NCBI GenBank assembly: GCA_946479015.1
Contig: CAMLEQ010000155.1
Span: 1-8,119, forward strand
Source: an uncultured Gemmatimonadota bacterium
GTDB lineage: Bacteria > Gemmatimonadota > Gemmatimonadetes > Gemmatimonadales > Gemmatimonadaceae
Direction: 5' to 3'
Length of the DNA: 8,119 nt
A program made the translations under genes and the position numbers. The notes beneath the pieces are model-generated. The model was given only the letters and a program-made list of their open reading frames with translations, was not told the DNA's origin and searched no databases. Of this stretch, positions 1 to 6,059 are shown piece after piece (positions within the stretch are counted from its first letter, which is position 1; the number at the start of each line of letters is the position of its first letter).

Positions 1-144
1 AGCGACGAGCGAGACTCGCGGCAGGAACGGGAGTGCGATGGCGATGCCGAAGATTAGCTTCGCCGCGCCTGCTGCTCCAGCGGCGAGTCCCGCGCCGGAG
101 CTCAGCCAGGCTGCGGTTCGATAGGCGGCTGCTTCGAGGCGCAT
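1..144 (-). CDS. Partial small membrane protein (N-terminus only)
   Basis: Forty-eight codons can be read from an ATG at 144 to the left edge without a stop, so the 3' end is missing. The residues are rich in Ala and Gly. After a short N-terminal segment (MRLEAAAYRTAAW) they form one long hydrophobic stretch, about residues 11-41, suggesting one or two transmembrane segments. The sequence CCGGAGCGCC directly before the ATG is a good ribosome binding site and supports this start. It lies 61 nt downstream of the VOC gene on the same strand and could share its transcript. I do not recognise a family, and a function cannot be given from this fragment. Confidence 0.55.
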   Translation of the reverse strand, partial: MRLEAAAYRTAAWLSSGAGLAAGAAGAAKLIFGIAIALPFLPRVSLVA

Positions 145-205
145 GGCGCTCCGGGATCTCCCGTGAGAGAGGGTCGTCCAGCCGGTCGTCGTCCTGGTCC
201 GTCCC

Positions 206-571
206 CTACGGCAGCTGCCAGAGCCCCTGCTCGATCCCGCCGGCCATTATGTAGATGGCGATCGTCCCATGGCCAGGGATCTCCATCGGCGGAAGTGCCA
301 GCATGCCCCCGAGCGCCTCCACCCGCCGCGCGGCACGCTCGATGTCGTTCACCCGGATGTATGTGCGGACGATCGGTCGCTCCTGCTCGTGCATCGGGGC
401 GCGGATGCCGCAGCGCGAGCCGTCCGGGAGCTCCGCGACGAACGAGTTCCCCAGCTCGGGGCCCATCGCCTGGAAATCCCAACCGTACACCTGATGGTAG
501 AGCGTGCGGGCGCCGGAGACATCGTTCGTGACGACCTCCATGTAGTACACGGCGTGTTCGGGCACTGTCAT
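206..571 (-). CDS. VOC (glyoxalase/bleomycin-resistance fold) protein
   Basis: A 121-residue single-domain VOC protein. The first beta-alpha-beta-beta-beta module opens with YMEVVTNDVSGARTLYHQVYGW (residues about 9-30, here split at conserved positions YMEVV and LYHQVYGW). The second contains the helix DIERAARRVEALGG and ends in GLWQLP, the closing strand common in this group. Such proteins act as dimers on small molecules: isomerases, dioxygenases, or binding proteins for drugs such as bleomycin and fosfomycin. The specific substrate cannot be inferred. The usual first metal ligand, a His near the start of strand one, is Tyr here, so a metal-free binding role is possible. The ATG overlaps the stop of the upstream lipocalin-like gene (ATGA), so the two are probably translationally coupled. 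Confidence 0.85.
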   Translation of the reverse strand: MTVPEHAVYYMEVVTNDVSGARTLYHQVYGWDFQAMGPELGNSFVAELPDGSRCGIRAPMHEQERPIVRTYIRVNDIERAARRVEALGGMLALPPMEIPGHGTIAIYIMAGGIEQGLWQLP

Positions 572-912
572 GCAGGTCTCCTCACTCGCTCGAACCAGGC
601 GCGGGAGCCGCCGCAGTCGAGCACCAGCGTGTCGGCTCCGAGAAGCGTGAACTTCGTCCGTCCCAGCACCGGTGAGGGAGGCCGATCGATGATGAGCGTC
701 TCGCCCTCGACCCTGTACGTCAGCCGGGCGATCCGGTCGCGATCTCCCTCGGCGGTGACGTACAACAGCAGTCCATCACGACGGAGCTCCATGCGCATGC
801 GCTCTCCGAGATCGAGCTCGCCGTCGGCCTCGGCGAGCCGCCATCGGCCGATGAGCGCCGCGCCCGGACCGCCGCCGGGTGAGCGAGAGAAGAGCCAATC
901 GAGGAATCCCAT
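568..912 (-). CDS. Lipocalin-like small beta-barrel protein, function unknown
   Basis: A 114-residue protein. After a short amphipathic start (MGFLDWLFSR) and a Gly/Pro linker, residues about 21-110 read as alternating beta strands beginning LIGRWRL and ending in a GG-x-x-x-WF motif. The pattern GxW, then RMELRRDG, then LTYRVEGETLIIDRP, then DTLVLD resembles lipocalin-like domains that evaluate as eight- to ten-stranded barrels, but I cannot assign a ligand. The start is preceded by AGGG at about nine nucleotides. Its last codon overlaps the ATG of the VOC gene by 4 nt, and the cupin gene ends 12 nt upstream, so it sits inside a tight operon. The family assignment is inferred from strand pattern only. 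Confidence 0.7.
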   Translation of the reverse strand: MGFLDWLFSRSPGGGPGAALIGRWRLAEADGELDLGERMRMELRRDGLLLYVTAEGDRDRIARLTYRVEGETLIIDRPPSPVLGRTKFTLLGADTLVLDCGGSRAWFERVRRPA

Positions 913-924
913 GGCGGCGTGCCC

Positions 925-1296
925 TCACCTCGTCCCCGCCACGATCTCCCGGTCGCCATGGCTCGGCGGCTGCGAGATGACCAGGAACTCGGCGTCCACC
1001 CCGTCGCGATTCATCACCTGGTGCACCTCCCCCGGCGCGATCTCGAGCCCGACGCCCGCATCGAGCGCGTGCACGGTGCCCTCCACCTCCAGGTGGAGCC
1101 GCCCCGCGAGCACGAGGAAGAACTGCCGCGCCCGCGCGTGTCGGTGCCGCACCTCGGCGGTGCCGGGCGGCATCCGCTCCCTGATCACGCTCAGCCCCTC
1201 GGCGCGCACGAGGTGCCACCCGTCGCAGCCATCGCCCCACACGTAGTGTTCGGCGGAGGTGAGGGAGACCGGCGCGGTCGTGCGGTCAGTCGGCAT
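925..1296 (-). CDS. Cupin-domain protein
   Basis: A 123-residue protein with a single cupin barrel. The metal-binding first motif is visible as RHRHARARQFFLVLAG (about residues 49-64), followed by the second motif GLEIAPGEVHQV. The position usually held by a metal-ligand Glu is Gln, which is common in the group reading HxHxxxxQFF. The tail FLVISQPPSHGD is typical of that group. I chose the ATG at 1296 (MPTDRTTAPV) over an open extension to 1395, because the extension lies inside the upstream gene and reads as Arg/Cys-rich shadow sequence. With this start it overlaps the upstream stop by 11 nt, implying coupling. It probably binds a metal and a small carboxylate or sugar-like ligand; the reaction is unknown. 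Confidence 0.85.
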   Translation of the reverse strand: MPTDRTTAPVSLTSAEHYVWGDGCDGWHLVRAEGLSVIRERMPPGTAEVRHRHARARQFFLVLAGRLHLEVEGTVHALDAGVGLEIAPGEVHQVMNRDGVDAEFLVISQPPSHGDREIVAGTR

Positions 1297-1891
1297 GGTG
1301 GAGCAGCGCCTCTGGCGGCAGCAAGTCGGAGAGCATCGGAGTCGTCGCGCCGTCGAAGCACTCGCGCACCATCGCCTCGAACGCGCGACGCTCATCGGGG
1401 CTCGCGGCGGCAGAGAGTGCGAGGCCGAAGCTCCGGTCGGGAAGCGAGACGATGTAGCCCTCTGGAAACGCGGCCGCCAGCTCGTCGTGGCACAGCAGCC
1501 GGGAGGAGCCGAGCCCGTCCTCGTGCATCATCGCCACCCACACCAGACGCCCCGAGTCGTCCGTCTTCTCGTGCGTCCAGGTGAGGCCGTCGTCCGCCGC
1601 GCGCATGTTCGCCAGGGCACGCGCGTGGAGGTCGATCCCCCGCGCCCGCCAATCGGCGGCGATCGCCGGCTTCACGTAGGTCATCCAGTCGGGGCGCGCC
1701 AGCGCCACCCATGTGAGCAGCAGGCGAGGGTCGGCCAGTCGCGCGAGCGGCGCGGGGAAGTCGTGCTCCCCGTACTCCGCCGGCACGATGAGCGGCTGGA
1801 CCACGTCGAGGTGGTCATCCGAGAGCTCGAACAGATCGGACGGAATCGCGGTCATGCGGCGCGGCTGGAGACGATCGAGCACGTCGACCAT
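1286..1891 (-). CDS. DUF1444-like (YtpQ-type) protein
   Basis: A 201-residue soluble protein. Residues about 70-170 follow the pattern of DUF1444/YtpQ proteins: an aromatic segment WMTYV, then GIDLHARALANMRA, then a beta segment WVAMMHEDGLGSSRLL, then a helix leading to EGYIVSLPDRSFGLAL. In YtpQ the matching parts are the helix with RVKEMARFNVRSL and DGYDASRIL. The longer N-terminal part of YtpQ is mostly absent here. The family has no established biochemical role. The start is uncertain: the ATG at 1891 has no strong ribosome binding site, an in-frame ATG at 1855 gives MTAIPSDLF, and the frame stays open further upstream. Its stop lies inside the start of the downstream cupin gene. The family match was made by eye. 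Confidence 0.65.
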   Translation of the reverse strand: MVDVLDRLQPRRMTAIPSDLFELSDDHLDVVQPLIVPAEYGEHDFPAPLARLADPRLLLTWVALARPDWMTYVKPAIAADWRARGIDLHARALANMRAADDGLTWTHEKTDDSGRLVWVAMMHEDGLGSSRLLCHDELAAAFPEGYIVSLPDRSFGLALSAAASPDERRAFEAMVRECFDGATTPMLSDLLPPEALLHHAD

Positions 1892-1953
1892 GCGCTCGTT
1901 CTGGACAGCGAATCTTTCTCTGGCATGAAATCCCTCGGTTCCCCGGGTTCGAC

Positions 1954-2091
1954 TCAGACGTCCACGAGCTCTTCGACGAAGGTGAGGCGGCGGTCGAGCG
2001 CCGTCGCGCGGAGATGGAGCGCTGGCGCGTACCGCGCCGCGAGGGTCTCATCGCCGATCTCCACCTCGGAGATCACGTACGCTCTTGCCAT
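1954..2091 (-). pseudogene. Internally deleted DUF1330 gene (45 codons, intact frame)
   Basis: An ATG at 2091 with GAGGGAGA directly upstream opens a 45-residue frame ending in TGA. The first 23 residues (MARAYVISEVEIGDETLAAR then YAP) match the N-terminus of DUF1330 proteins. Residues 21-42 (YAPALHLRATALDRRLTFVE plus EL) match their C-terminus, which normally reads like YxPALALRxAAxxRLxxVEG. The central half, including the usual YGGRYLVRGG segment and the AxxWYxSPEY segment, is missing. Full-length members are about 95 residues, so roughly 50 codons were lost in frame. DUF1330 proteins are small dimeric ferredoxin-like proteins of unknown activity, and this remnant would lack most of that fold. 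It lies between a VOC and the DUF1444-like gene, with gaps of 77 and 62 nt. It may be a decaying gene or a new short peptide. Confidence 0.6.
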
Positions 2092-2168
2092 TCTCCCTCA
2101 GTTCCGCTCGTCACCATGTATCCGGCGTTTCCGCACACACGACGAAATCCGATTCGCGCGGCGCGAGT

Positions 2169-2600
2169 CTATCGCTCCGACGAGATCACCATCCGGAACC
2201 CGTCCGGGTCCTTCAGCCGGAACGCGCGCTGTCCCCACACGTCCGCGGGCTCCGACTCGAGCACGCCACCGCGCTCCACGATCCGCTTCGCGATCGCATC
2301 GACGTTCTGCTTCGTCGTGAACCGCAGGGAGAATCCCTCCCCCTTCACGCGATCCGATCCCCTGGCGCCATTGTCCTGGGTGATCAGGATGCGCACATCG
2401 CCGGCGCTCAGCGCCACGGCGATCAGCTTTCCCTCGCGCTCGTACTCCTGATGTACGGTGAACCCCACCACGTCGCGATACCAGGCGACGCTGCTCCGGA
2501 TGTCCTTGACGGTCAGCGACGGGCCGACGGAAGTGGCGCGGAACGGTTCCGGCTGGTCCTGCTCGGTGCCGCCGGCGGGCACGGATGCATTACTGCTCAT
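2169..2600 (-). CDS. VOC (glyoxalase/bleomycin-resistance fold) protein
   Basis: A 143-residue VOC protein, different from the one at 206-571. After a polar, probably disordered N-terminus of about 24 residues, the domain starts with SLTVKDIRSSVAWYRDVVGF. It continues with strands KLIAVALSAGDVRILI and closes with VWGQRAFRLKDPDGFRMVIS, the classic DPDG strand-turn of this superfamily. It is likely a dimeric small-molecule enzyme or binding protein; the substrate is unknown. The ATG has only a weak GAG-type ribosome binding site, so an internal start nearer residue 25 is not excluded. The basic small gene ends 54 nt upstream on the same strand. The gap carries a possible -10 element (TATACC) that could give this gene its own promoter. 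Confidence 0.9.
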   Translation of the reverse strand: MSSNASVPAGGTEQDQPEPFRATSVGPSLTVKDIRSSVAWYRDVVGFTVHQEYEREGKLIAVALSAGDVRILITQDNGARGSDRVKGEGFSLRFTTKQNVDAIAKRIVERGGVLESEPADVWGQRAFRLKDPDGFRMVISSER

Positions 2601-2654
2601 CGAGTCTCGTGTTCGGGGCTGGTATAGGTTGGGCCTGGTGCGCGGCGACGCGAG

Positions 2655-2810
2655 CTACCGCCCGCGCCGCCCCGACTTCGCCGAAGTCGCCCAGGGCTTG
2701 CCGGTGCGCGTCGCCCGACCTGGCGAACGCTTGGCGGCCGGCATGGTTCCCCGCTTCCGCTCAGTGGTCCCGGGCGTGGATGGGTGCGCGGATCGCTTCT
2801 TCTTTGTCAC
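2655..2810 (-). CDS. Small, strongly basic protein of 51 residues
   Basis: A GTG at 2810 preceded by AGGAGG (complement of 2815-2820), four nucleotides away, opens a 51-residue frame ending in TAG. This is one of the best ribosome binding sites in the window. The product begins MTKKKRSAHPSTPGTTERKR and ends SGRRGR. It has 16 Lys/Arg and one acidic residue, many Ser/Thr/Pro/Gly and a single Trp (residue 40), so it should be disordered and may bind nucleic acid. An internal ATG encodes Met23, giving an alternative product of 29 residues. The gene begins 13 nt after the exbD stop, so it is likely cotranscribed and coupled. I do not recognise a family; the coding call rests on the ribosome binding site, open frame and spacing. 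Confidence 0.55.
   Translation of the reverse strand: MTKKKRSAHPSTPGTTERKRGTMPAAKRSPGRATRTGKPWATSAKSGRRGR
2673..2689. repeat. Perfect 8-1-8 inverted repeat
   Basis: The sequence CGACTTCGCCGAAGTCG is a perfect inverted repeat with eight-base arms around one base, or a seven-base stem with a three-base loop as RNA. It lies inside the 3' part of the small basic gene, encoding its Ala-Thr-Ser-Ala-Lys-Ser segment, just ahead of the VOC gene. No T-run follows on either strand, so it is not a standard intrinsic terminator. It may shape mRNA stability or be an incidental result of Lys/Ser codons. Confidence 0.5.
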
Positions 2811-2823
2811 GCGTCCTCCTTCG

Positions 2824-3249
2824 TCACCGTGCCGGCGACCGCGCGTCTCGCGGCCGCTCGGCGATCATCCCCACCACACGTACGCCACTCGCCGCCGCCG
2901 TGGCAAGGGCCTCCTGCACGCGCGCGTACTCGAGGTTCCTGTCCGCCCGGAGGAAGAGCACCCGATCGTCCGTCCGCGCGAAGAGCCGTCGCAGCCGCTC
3001 CGGCAGGAGCGCGGTGGACACGGGCCGCTTGTCCAGGTAGTAGCGCCCCTGCGCATCGATCCCCAGCACGTGGTCGGCCGGAGCTTCCGGGTGCGCCTTC
3101 GAGTGGTCCGCCGCCGGCAGCTCGGCTGAGAAGCCGGTGAGAAGTGTGGGCGTGACGACCATCAGGATGATGAGCAGCACCAGGATGACGTCGATCATCG
3201 GCGTCACGTTGGGCTCCGCTCGTACCGCGGCACTCGCGCTCGCACGCAT
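2824..3249 (-). CDS. exbD: ExbD/TolR family energy-transduction protein
   Basis: A 141-residue inner-membrane protein of the usual family length. A short N-terminal cytoplasmic tail leads to NVTPMIDVILVLLIILMVV (residues about 14-32). This is the hallmark single transmembrane helix of ExbD/TolR, and Asp20 is in the place of the proton-carrying Asp. The periplasmic domain follows, with LGIDAQGRYYLDKRPV and the helix region LPERLRRLFAR, then DRVLFLRADRNLEYARVQEAL, typical of the family. Partners are normally an ExbB/TolQ five-to-two motor and TonB or TolA, powered by the proton gradient. None is present here, so this copy must use a motor encoded elsewhere or be inactive. The ATG has GGAG about eight nucleotides upstream. 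The symbol marks the family; ExbD versus TolR cannot be settled. Confidence 0.92.
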   Translation of the reverse strand: MRASASAAVRAEPNVTPMIDVILVLLIILMVVTPTLLTGFSAELPAADHSKAHPEAPADHVLGIDAQGRYYLDKRPVSTALLPERLRRLFARTDDRVLFLRADRNLEYARVQEALATAAASGVRVVGMIAERPRDARSPAR

Positions 3250-3325
3250 GGAGCAGCTCCAGGGTGAGGGTCACCACCAGAGTGCATCCGCGACGTGATC
3301 GGGCGGTGACGCCTCGATTAGCGAT

Positions 3326-3342
3326 GCGTGAACGGCGCGTGA
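3326..3342. promoter_or_regulatory. Two GCGTGA repeats one helical turn apart
   Basis: GCGTGA occurs at 3326-3331 and again at 3337-3342, eleven bases apart, in the 106-nt space between the racemase-like gene and exbD. Direct repeats on the same face of the helix are typical of regulator sites. On the minus strand they lie about 80-95 nt upstream of the exbD start. Six-base repeats can arise by chance in GC-rich DNA, so the call is weak. Nothing else is evident in this gap. Confidence 0.2.
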
Positions 3343-3355
3343 GGAGTTCCCGACG

Positions 3356-4051
3356 TCAGGCGGCGTGCCGGAGCCGCTCGACGATGGCCGCCACGTGGAG
3401 CGCCGTGGTGTCGAGCGCCGGCAGGCCGCCGATCTCCGGCGTGGCGATGAGCAGCGGCAGCTCGGTGCCGCCGAGAACGACGCCGTCGATGTGCTCCTCC
3501 CCGCGCAGCCGCTCCACGAGCGCCGTGATCTCGTTCCGCGTCTCCTCCCGGAACTCCCCCCGGAGCAGCTCTCCCACGTATCGCTCGTGAAGCCACGCGC
3601 GATCGGCCGCGCTGGGGGTCACGACGGCGATGCCGCGTCGCGCGAGCACCTCGGGGTAGAAGGGCGCCTCCATCGTGAACCGCGTGCCGAGCAGCGCCAG
3701 CCGCCGCAGTCCGCGCCGATGCGCCTCGTGCGCGCACACCTCGACGATGCTCACCAGCGGCACGGGGGAGCGCTCCTTCAGCTCGTCGAACACGATGTGA
3801 GGCGTGTTGGCGGTGAGCGCGGCGAAGTCCGCTCCAGCGCCCGCGAGTCGATCGAGCGATGCCAGGAGGTACTCCACCAGCGCCGGGCGGTCGCGTTCCA
3901 CGAGGCGCAGCCCCAGCCGCACGTCCAGGCTGTCGATGACGATCGACGGCGCGGTGGACGGCTCCACCCGCTCCCACGCCTCGAGGATGCGGCGGTAGTA
4001 GTCGATCGTGGACTCCGGACCGAGTCCGCCGACGAGCCCCACTGTGGTCAC
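3356..4051 (-). CDS. Asp/Glu racemase-family protein without catalytic cysteines
   Basis: A 231-residue protein that matches the aspartate/glutamate racemase family over its full length. It has the N-terminal GLVGGLGPESTIDYY loop, TANTPHIVFDEL (residues 80-91), LLGTRFTME in the second half, and GGTELPLL (194-201). The enzymes normally use two cysteines, one just before the N-T-x-H motif and one in G-C-T-E. Here these positions are Ala81 and Gly195, and the only Cys is residue 106, elsewhere. The usual two-base racemisation is therefore not expected. It may bind an acidic amino acid without turning it over or use other chemistry. The start is a GTG with GGAGGA about ten nucleotides upstream, and there is no ATG nearby. 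The hypothetical gene upstream ends 31 nt away. Confidence 0.9.
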   Translation of the reverse strand: MTTVGLVGGLGPESTIDYYRRILEAWERVEPSTAPSIVIDSLDVRLGLRLVERDRPALVEYLLASLDRLAGAGADFAALTANTPHIVFDELKERSPVPLVSIVEVCAHEAHRRGLRRLALLGTRFTMEAPFYPEVLARRGIAVVTPSAADRAWLHERYVGELLRGEFREETRNEITALVERLRGEEHIDGVVLGGTELPLLIATPEIGGLPALDTTALHVAAIVERLRHAA

Positions 4052-4082
4052 GTGATGCGTCTCCTCCGACGGCGCTTGCCCT

Positions 4083-4562
4083 TCAGAAGGTGATCGATGT
4101 GCCGGCCGGCTGGAACGCGAAGCCGAGCGCCGCGAGCTCTCGGAGCTCGTCCGCGGTGGCTCGCAGCACCCCTTCCTGCTCGTGCGTCACGACCCCGAGC
4201 ATCAGCTCGCCCTGCCGGTAGACGGTCGGGTCCTCCAGCCATCCGCGAGGATCCACCGCATGCGTGAACAGCCCCTGCGGCATGAACGCCCGGAGCAGCG
4301 TTGCCGTGTCGTCGACCAGCCGCCAGAGCCGGACCGTCCGCGTCGTTTCCCCCGGCGCACGCGAGAGCACGCGGCGCCGCGCCTCACCGAGGAGCGACGG
4401 GGCGAACACATCCTCGAATCGGTCCGCGATGGGCGCGGGCTCGCCCGCCTCGCAGAACACGCGAAGGCTCAGCTCGGAGCCGCCGTGCTCCGCGCACCAG
4501 CGCAGCAGGCGCCACGATGCAGCTGGGGACAGCGAATCCGGAGTGAAGTAACTCGTCTGCAT
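4083..4562 (-). CDS. Hypothetical protein, 159 residues
   Basis: I do not recognise a family. The protein looks soluble and mixed alpha/beta. It starts with an amphipathic helix around SPAASWRLLRWCAEHGG, and has an Arg-rich middle with alternating strands (TTRTVRLWRLVDDTATLLRA, residues about 74-93). It ends with a helix (TADELRELAALG) followed by a last strand FAFQPAGTSITF. Two Cys (residues 23 and 37) may pair or be incidental. There are no transmembrane segments or signal peptide. It starts 10 nt after the stop of the membrane-protein gene without its own clear ribosome binding site, which argues for translational coupling to it. The two may work together, but nothing in the sequence says how. 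Confidence 0.75.
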   Translation of the reverse strand: MQTSYFTPDSLSPAASWRLLRWCAEHGGSELSLRVFCEAGEPAPIADRFEDVFAPSLLGEARRRVLSRAPGETTRTVRLWRLVDDTATLLRAFMPQGLFTHAVDPRGWLEDPTVYRQGELMLGVVTHEQEGVLRATADELRELAALGFAFQPAGTSITF

Positions 4563-4572
4563 GGCGTCCGCG

Positions 4573-4965
4573 TCACTGCACGGCGTTCACGATGTCGATC
4601 ACGTACGTCGAGGCGAACGCGCCCGCCAGGTACGCCAGCACCGTGGCGGCGAGGACCGCCGCGGCGTGCCACACCGTGCTCGTGCGCTTCCGGACAGCCA
4701 GCAGATACGCCACGACGGCGCCTGCCGTCGCCGGCAGGCCGGGCACGAGCAGGAAGCTCAGGATCCAGCGCTCCCAGGAGACGTAGTCCGGCGGGAACAG
4801 GGATGCCGCCCACCACGCGAGCGAGATCGTGCCGCCAAGCACCGCTACCACCCACACCCAGATGAGCGGGAGCCAGGCACCACGGCGAGCGAGTACGAGC
4901 GCCACACTCGCGAAAGCGAGAACGAGGAGCGGCATTCCCGCGAGAACGAGGTCGAATCGGCTCAT
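4573..4965 (-). CDS. Small four-helix integral membrane protein
   Basis: A 130-residue protein with four predicted transmembrane helices, about residues 5-26, 32-57, 67-91 and 96-126. A short basic loop (ARRGAW) follows helix one, and a basic loop (VRKRTS) separates helices three and four. The loop between helices two and three contains FPPDYVSWERW. There are no enzyme, transporter or sensor motifs, and I do not recognise the family. The ATG lacks an obvious ribosome binding site and lies 64 nt downstream of the GNAT gene. The hypothetical gene follows after 10 nt, so these two probably form a translational pair. The membrane topology is clear from composition; any role is unknown. Confidence 0.8.
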   Translation of the reverse strand: MSRFDLVLAGMPLLVLAFASVALVLARRGAWLPLIWVWVVAVLGGTISLAWWAASLFPPDYVSWERWILSFLLVPGLPATAGAVVAYLLAVRKRTSTVWHAAAVLAATVLAYLAGAFASTYVIDIVNAVQ

Positions 4966-5029
4966 GCGCGTGTGACGACGGCGTGGGACCGCGGGTCGCA
5001 GGCGCTCGACCCCGACGCGATGCCGCGCA

Positions 5030-5533
5030 CTACAGCTCCTTTTCCAGGCACACGCTCGTCGCCGACGACGCCGAGTACTCGCCGTACGCCGGGATGTCGG
5101 TGAACCCCGCGCGCCGGTAGAGCGCGAGCGCCTCCGCCTGACGGGTGCCCGTTTCGAGCACGAGCCGCCGGAGCCCGAGCGCCCGCGCCTCGTCCTCGAG
5201 GCGCGTCAGCAGCGCCCGCCCGATCCCGTGCCCCCTGGCCTCGGGCGCGACGTACATGCGCTTGAGCTCTCCGACGTCCGGCCCGAGCTCGCGCACCAGC
5301 GAGGCCTCGCCGAGCCGGCGCACCGCGCCGCACCCCACCGGCCGCCCGTCCAGACGCGCGACGAGGAACGCGCCGGCGCCGGGAGCGACCTCGCTCGGGT
5401 CGAGGCGGAAGTGCGTGGCCCCCGGCTCCGGGTAGCGGGCGGAGAGCTCGGCGTTCAACGCGGTGATCAGCTCGGCGGCCACGGGGCTGGTGAGCGGCTC
5501 GGAGGCGATGTCGAGGTCCTTCGTCATGGCCAT
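5030..5533 (-). CDS. GNAT family N-acetyltransferase
   Basis: A 167-residue GNAT protein that moves an acetyl group from acetyl-CoA to an amine on an unknown small molecule or protein. The acetyl-CoA site is clear: the strand ELKRMYVAPEAR is followed by the pyrophosphate loop RGHGIGRA (residues 100-107) and helix ALLTRLEDEARALG. Then come the strand LRRLVLETG and the C-terminal ALALYRRAGFTDIPAYGEY, which carries the usual Tyr before the RAGF turn. I place the start at the ATG at 5533 (MAMTKDLD) or the ATG two codons later. The frame stays open into the upstream cupin gene, but that extension is shadow sequence. The ribosome binding site is poor. A 119-nt stretch without genes lies upstream and may hold a separate promoter, although no clear one is visible. 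Confidence 0.92.
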   Translation of the reverse strand: MAMTKDLDIASEPLTSPVAAELITALNAELSARYPEPGATHFRLDPSEVAPGAGAFLVARLDGRPVGCGAVRRLGEASLVRELGPDVGELKRMYVAPEARGHGIGRALLTRLEDEARALGLRRLVLETGTRQAEALALYRRAGFTDIPAYGEYSASSATSVCLEKEL

Positions 5534-5652
5534 GAAGATGCAGCCCGGTCTCGCCGATGGCCAGCGCGTTCCGCGCTCCGCTCCGAGGTACTCGTCAGGC
5601 GCGGCCGCGACGGGATCATGCCCGCTCGCGTGGCGCCGGCTCGCGCCGCGGT

Positions 5653-6012
5653 TCACCGCGCGTAGTGGTCGGCCCCGAGAAAGTGCAGCGACACGTACGG
5701 CTCGTCGCCCACCACCCAACTGTCGTGCGGCTCGGGCGGGATGTAGAACAGCTCCCCCGGGCGCAGCTCGAAGACGCGACCGTCGTCGAACGCCGCCGTC
5801 GCCGTACCGGAGAGCACCATGCCGACGTGCTCCACCGAGCAGCGCGTCCGAGCGAGCGCGGGTCCCACGTGCTGCGACCACCGCCAACCGGGCTCGTAGG
5901 TGGCCCGGCCGATGGTCATGCCGCCCAGGTGCACCAGCTCGAAGCGTCCCTTCACCAGCTCGCGCACCTCGTCGGGGCGCTCGAAGCGCTTCAGGATGAC
6001 GTCAGTCTGCAC
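5653..6012 (-). CDS. Cupin-domain protein (second type)
   Basis: A 119-residue cupin of a group unlike the one at 925-1296. It reads VHLGGMTIGRATYEPGWRW then SQHVGP, followed by CSVEHVGMVLSGTATAAFDD and ELRPGELFYIPPEPHDSWVVG. The W-R-W-S-x-H-V segment stands where the first HxH motif normally lies and the PPEPHDSWVVGDEP segment carries the late His. This arrangement is seen in stand-alone cupins with no known reaction. A GTG at 6012 with CGGAG seven nucleotides upstream is the best start; there is no ATG. The DinB-like gene ends 47 nt upstream, so it is likely the last member of the operon headed by the AbrB-like regulator. Confidence 0.85.
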   Translation of the reverse strand: MQTDVILKRFERPDEVRELVKGRFELVHLGGMTIGRATYEPGWRWSQHVGPALARTRCSVEHVGMVLSGTATAAFDDGRVFELRPGELFYIPPEPHDSWVVGDEPYVSLHFLGADHYAR

Positions 6013-6059
6013 CAGAGTCTCCGTGTGTCGTGGTGGACGAGCCGCCGGGCGACCGCGGC

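Noticed and set aside
269..1246. Long plus-strand open frame of 325 codons
   Set aside because: It is antisense to the VOC, lipocalin-like and cupin genes, and its product is low-complexity Arg/Ser/Pro sequence, typical of shadow frames in GC-rich DNA.
1259..2320. Long plus-strand open frame of 353 codons
   Set aside because: It is antisense to the DUF1444-like gene and crosses the intergenic gaps; it has no domain and is rich in Arg/His/Val as expected for a shadow frame.
2628..2634. GTTGGGC, which fits the integron core-site pattern GTTRRRY
   Set aside because: No matching RYYYAAC partner at a suitable distance and no attC-like fold was found; one seven-base match is expected by chance.
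2673..2689. Perfect hairpin as an intrinsic terminator for the exbD transcript
   Set aside because: No T-run follows on either strand and it lies within the probable small basic gene.
2804..2828. Near-direct repeat of TTTGTCAC and TTCGTCAC
   Set aside because: It is explained by the exbD stop region and the start of the next small gene; too short to be a meaningful repeat.
5533..5887. N-terminal extension of the GNAT frame to 285 residues
   Set aside because: The extra part overlaps the cupin gene on the same strand in another frame, is rich in Arg/Gly/Ala and has no domain; the GNAT domain begins near 5533.
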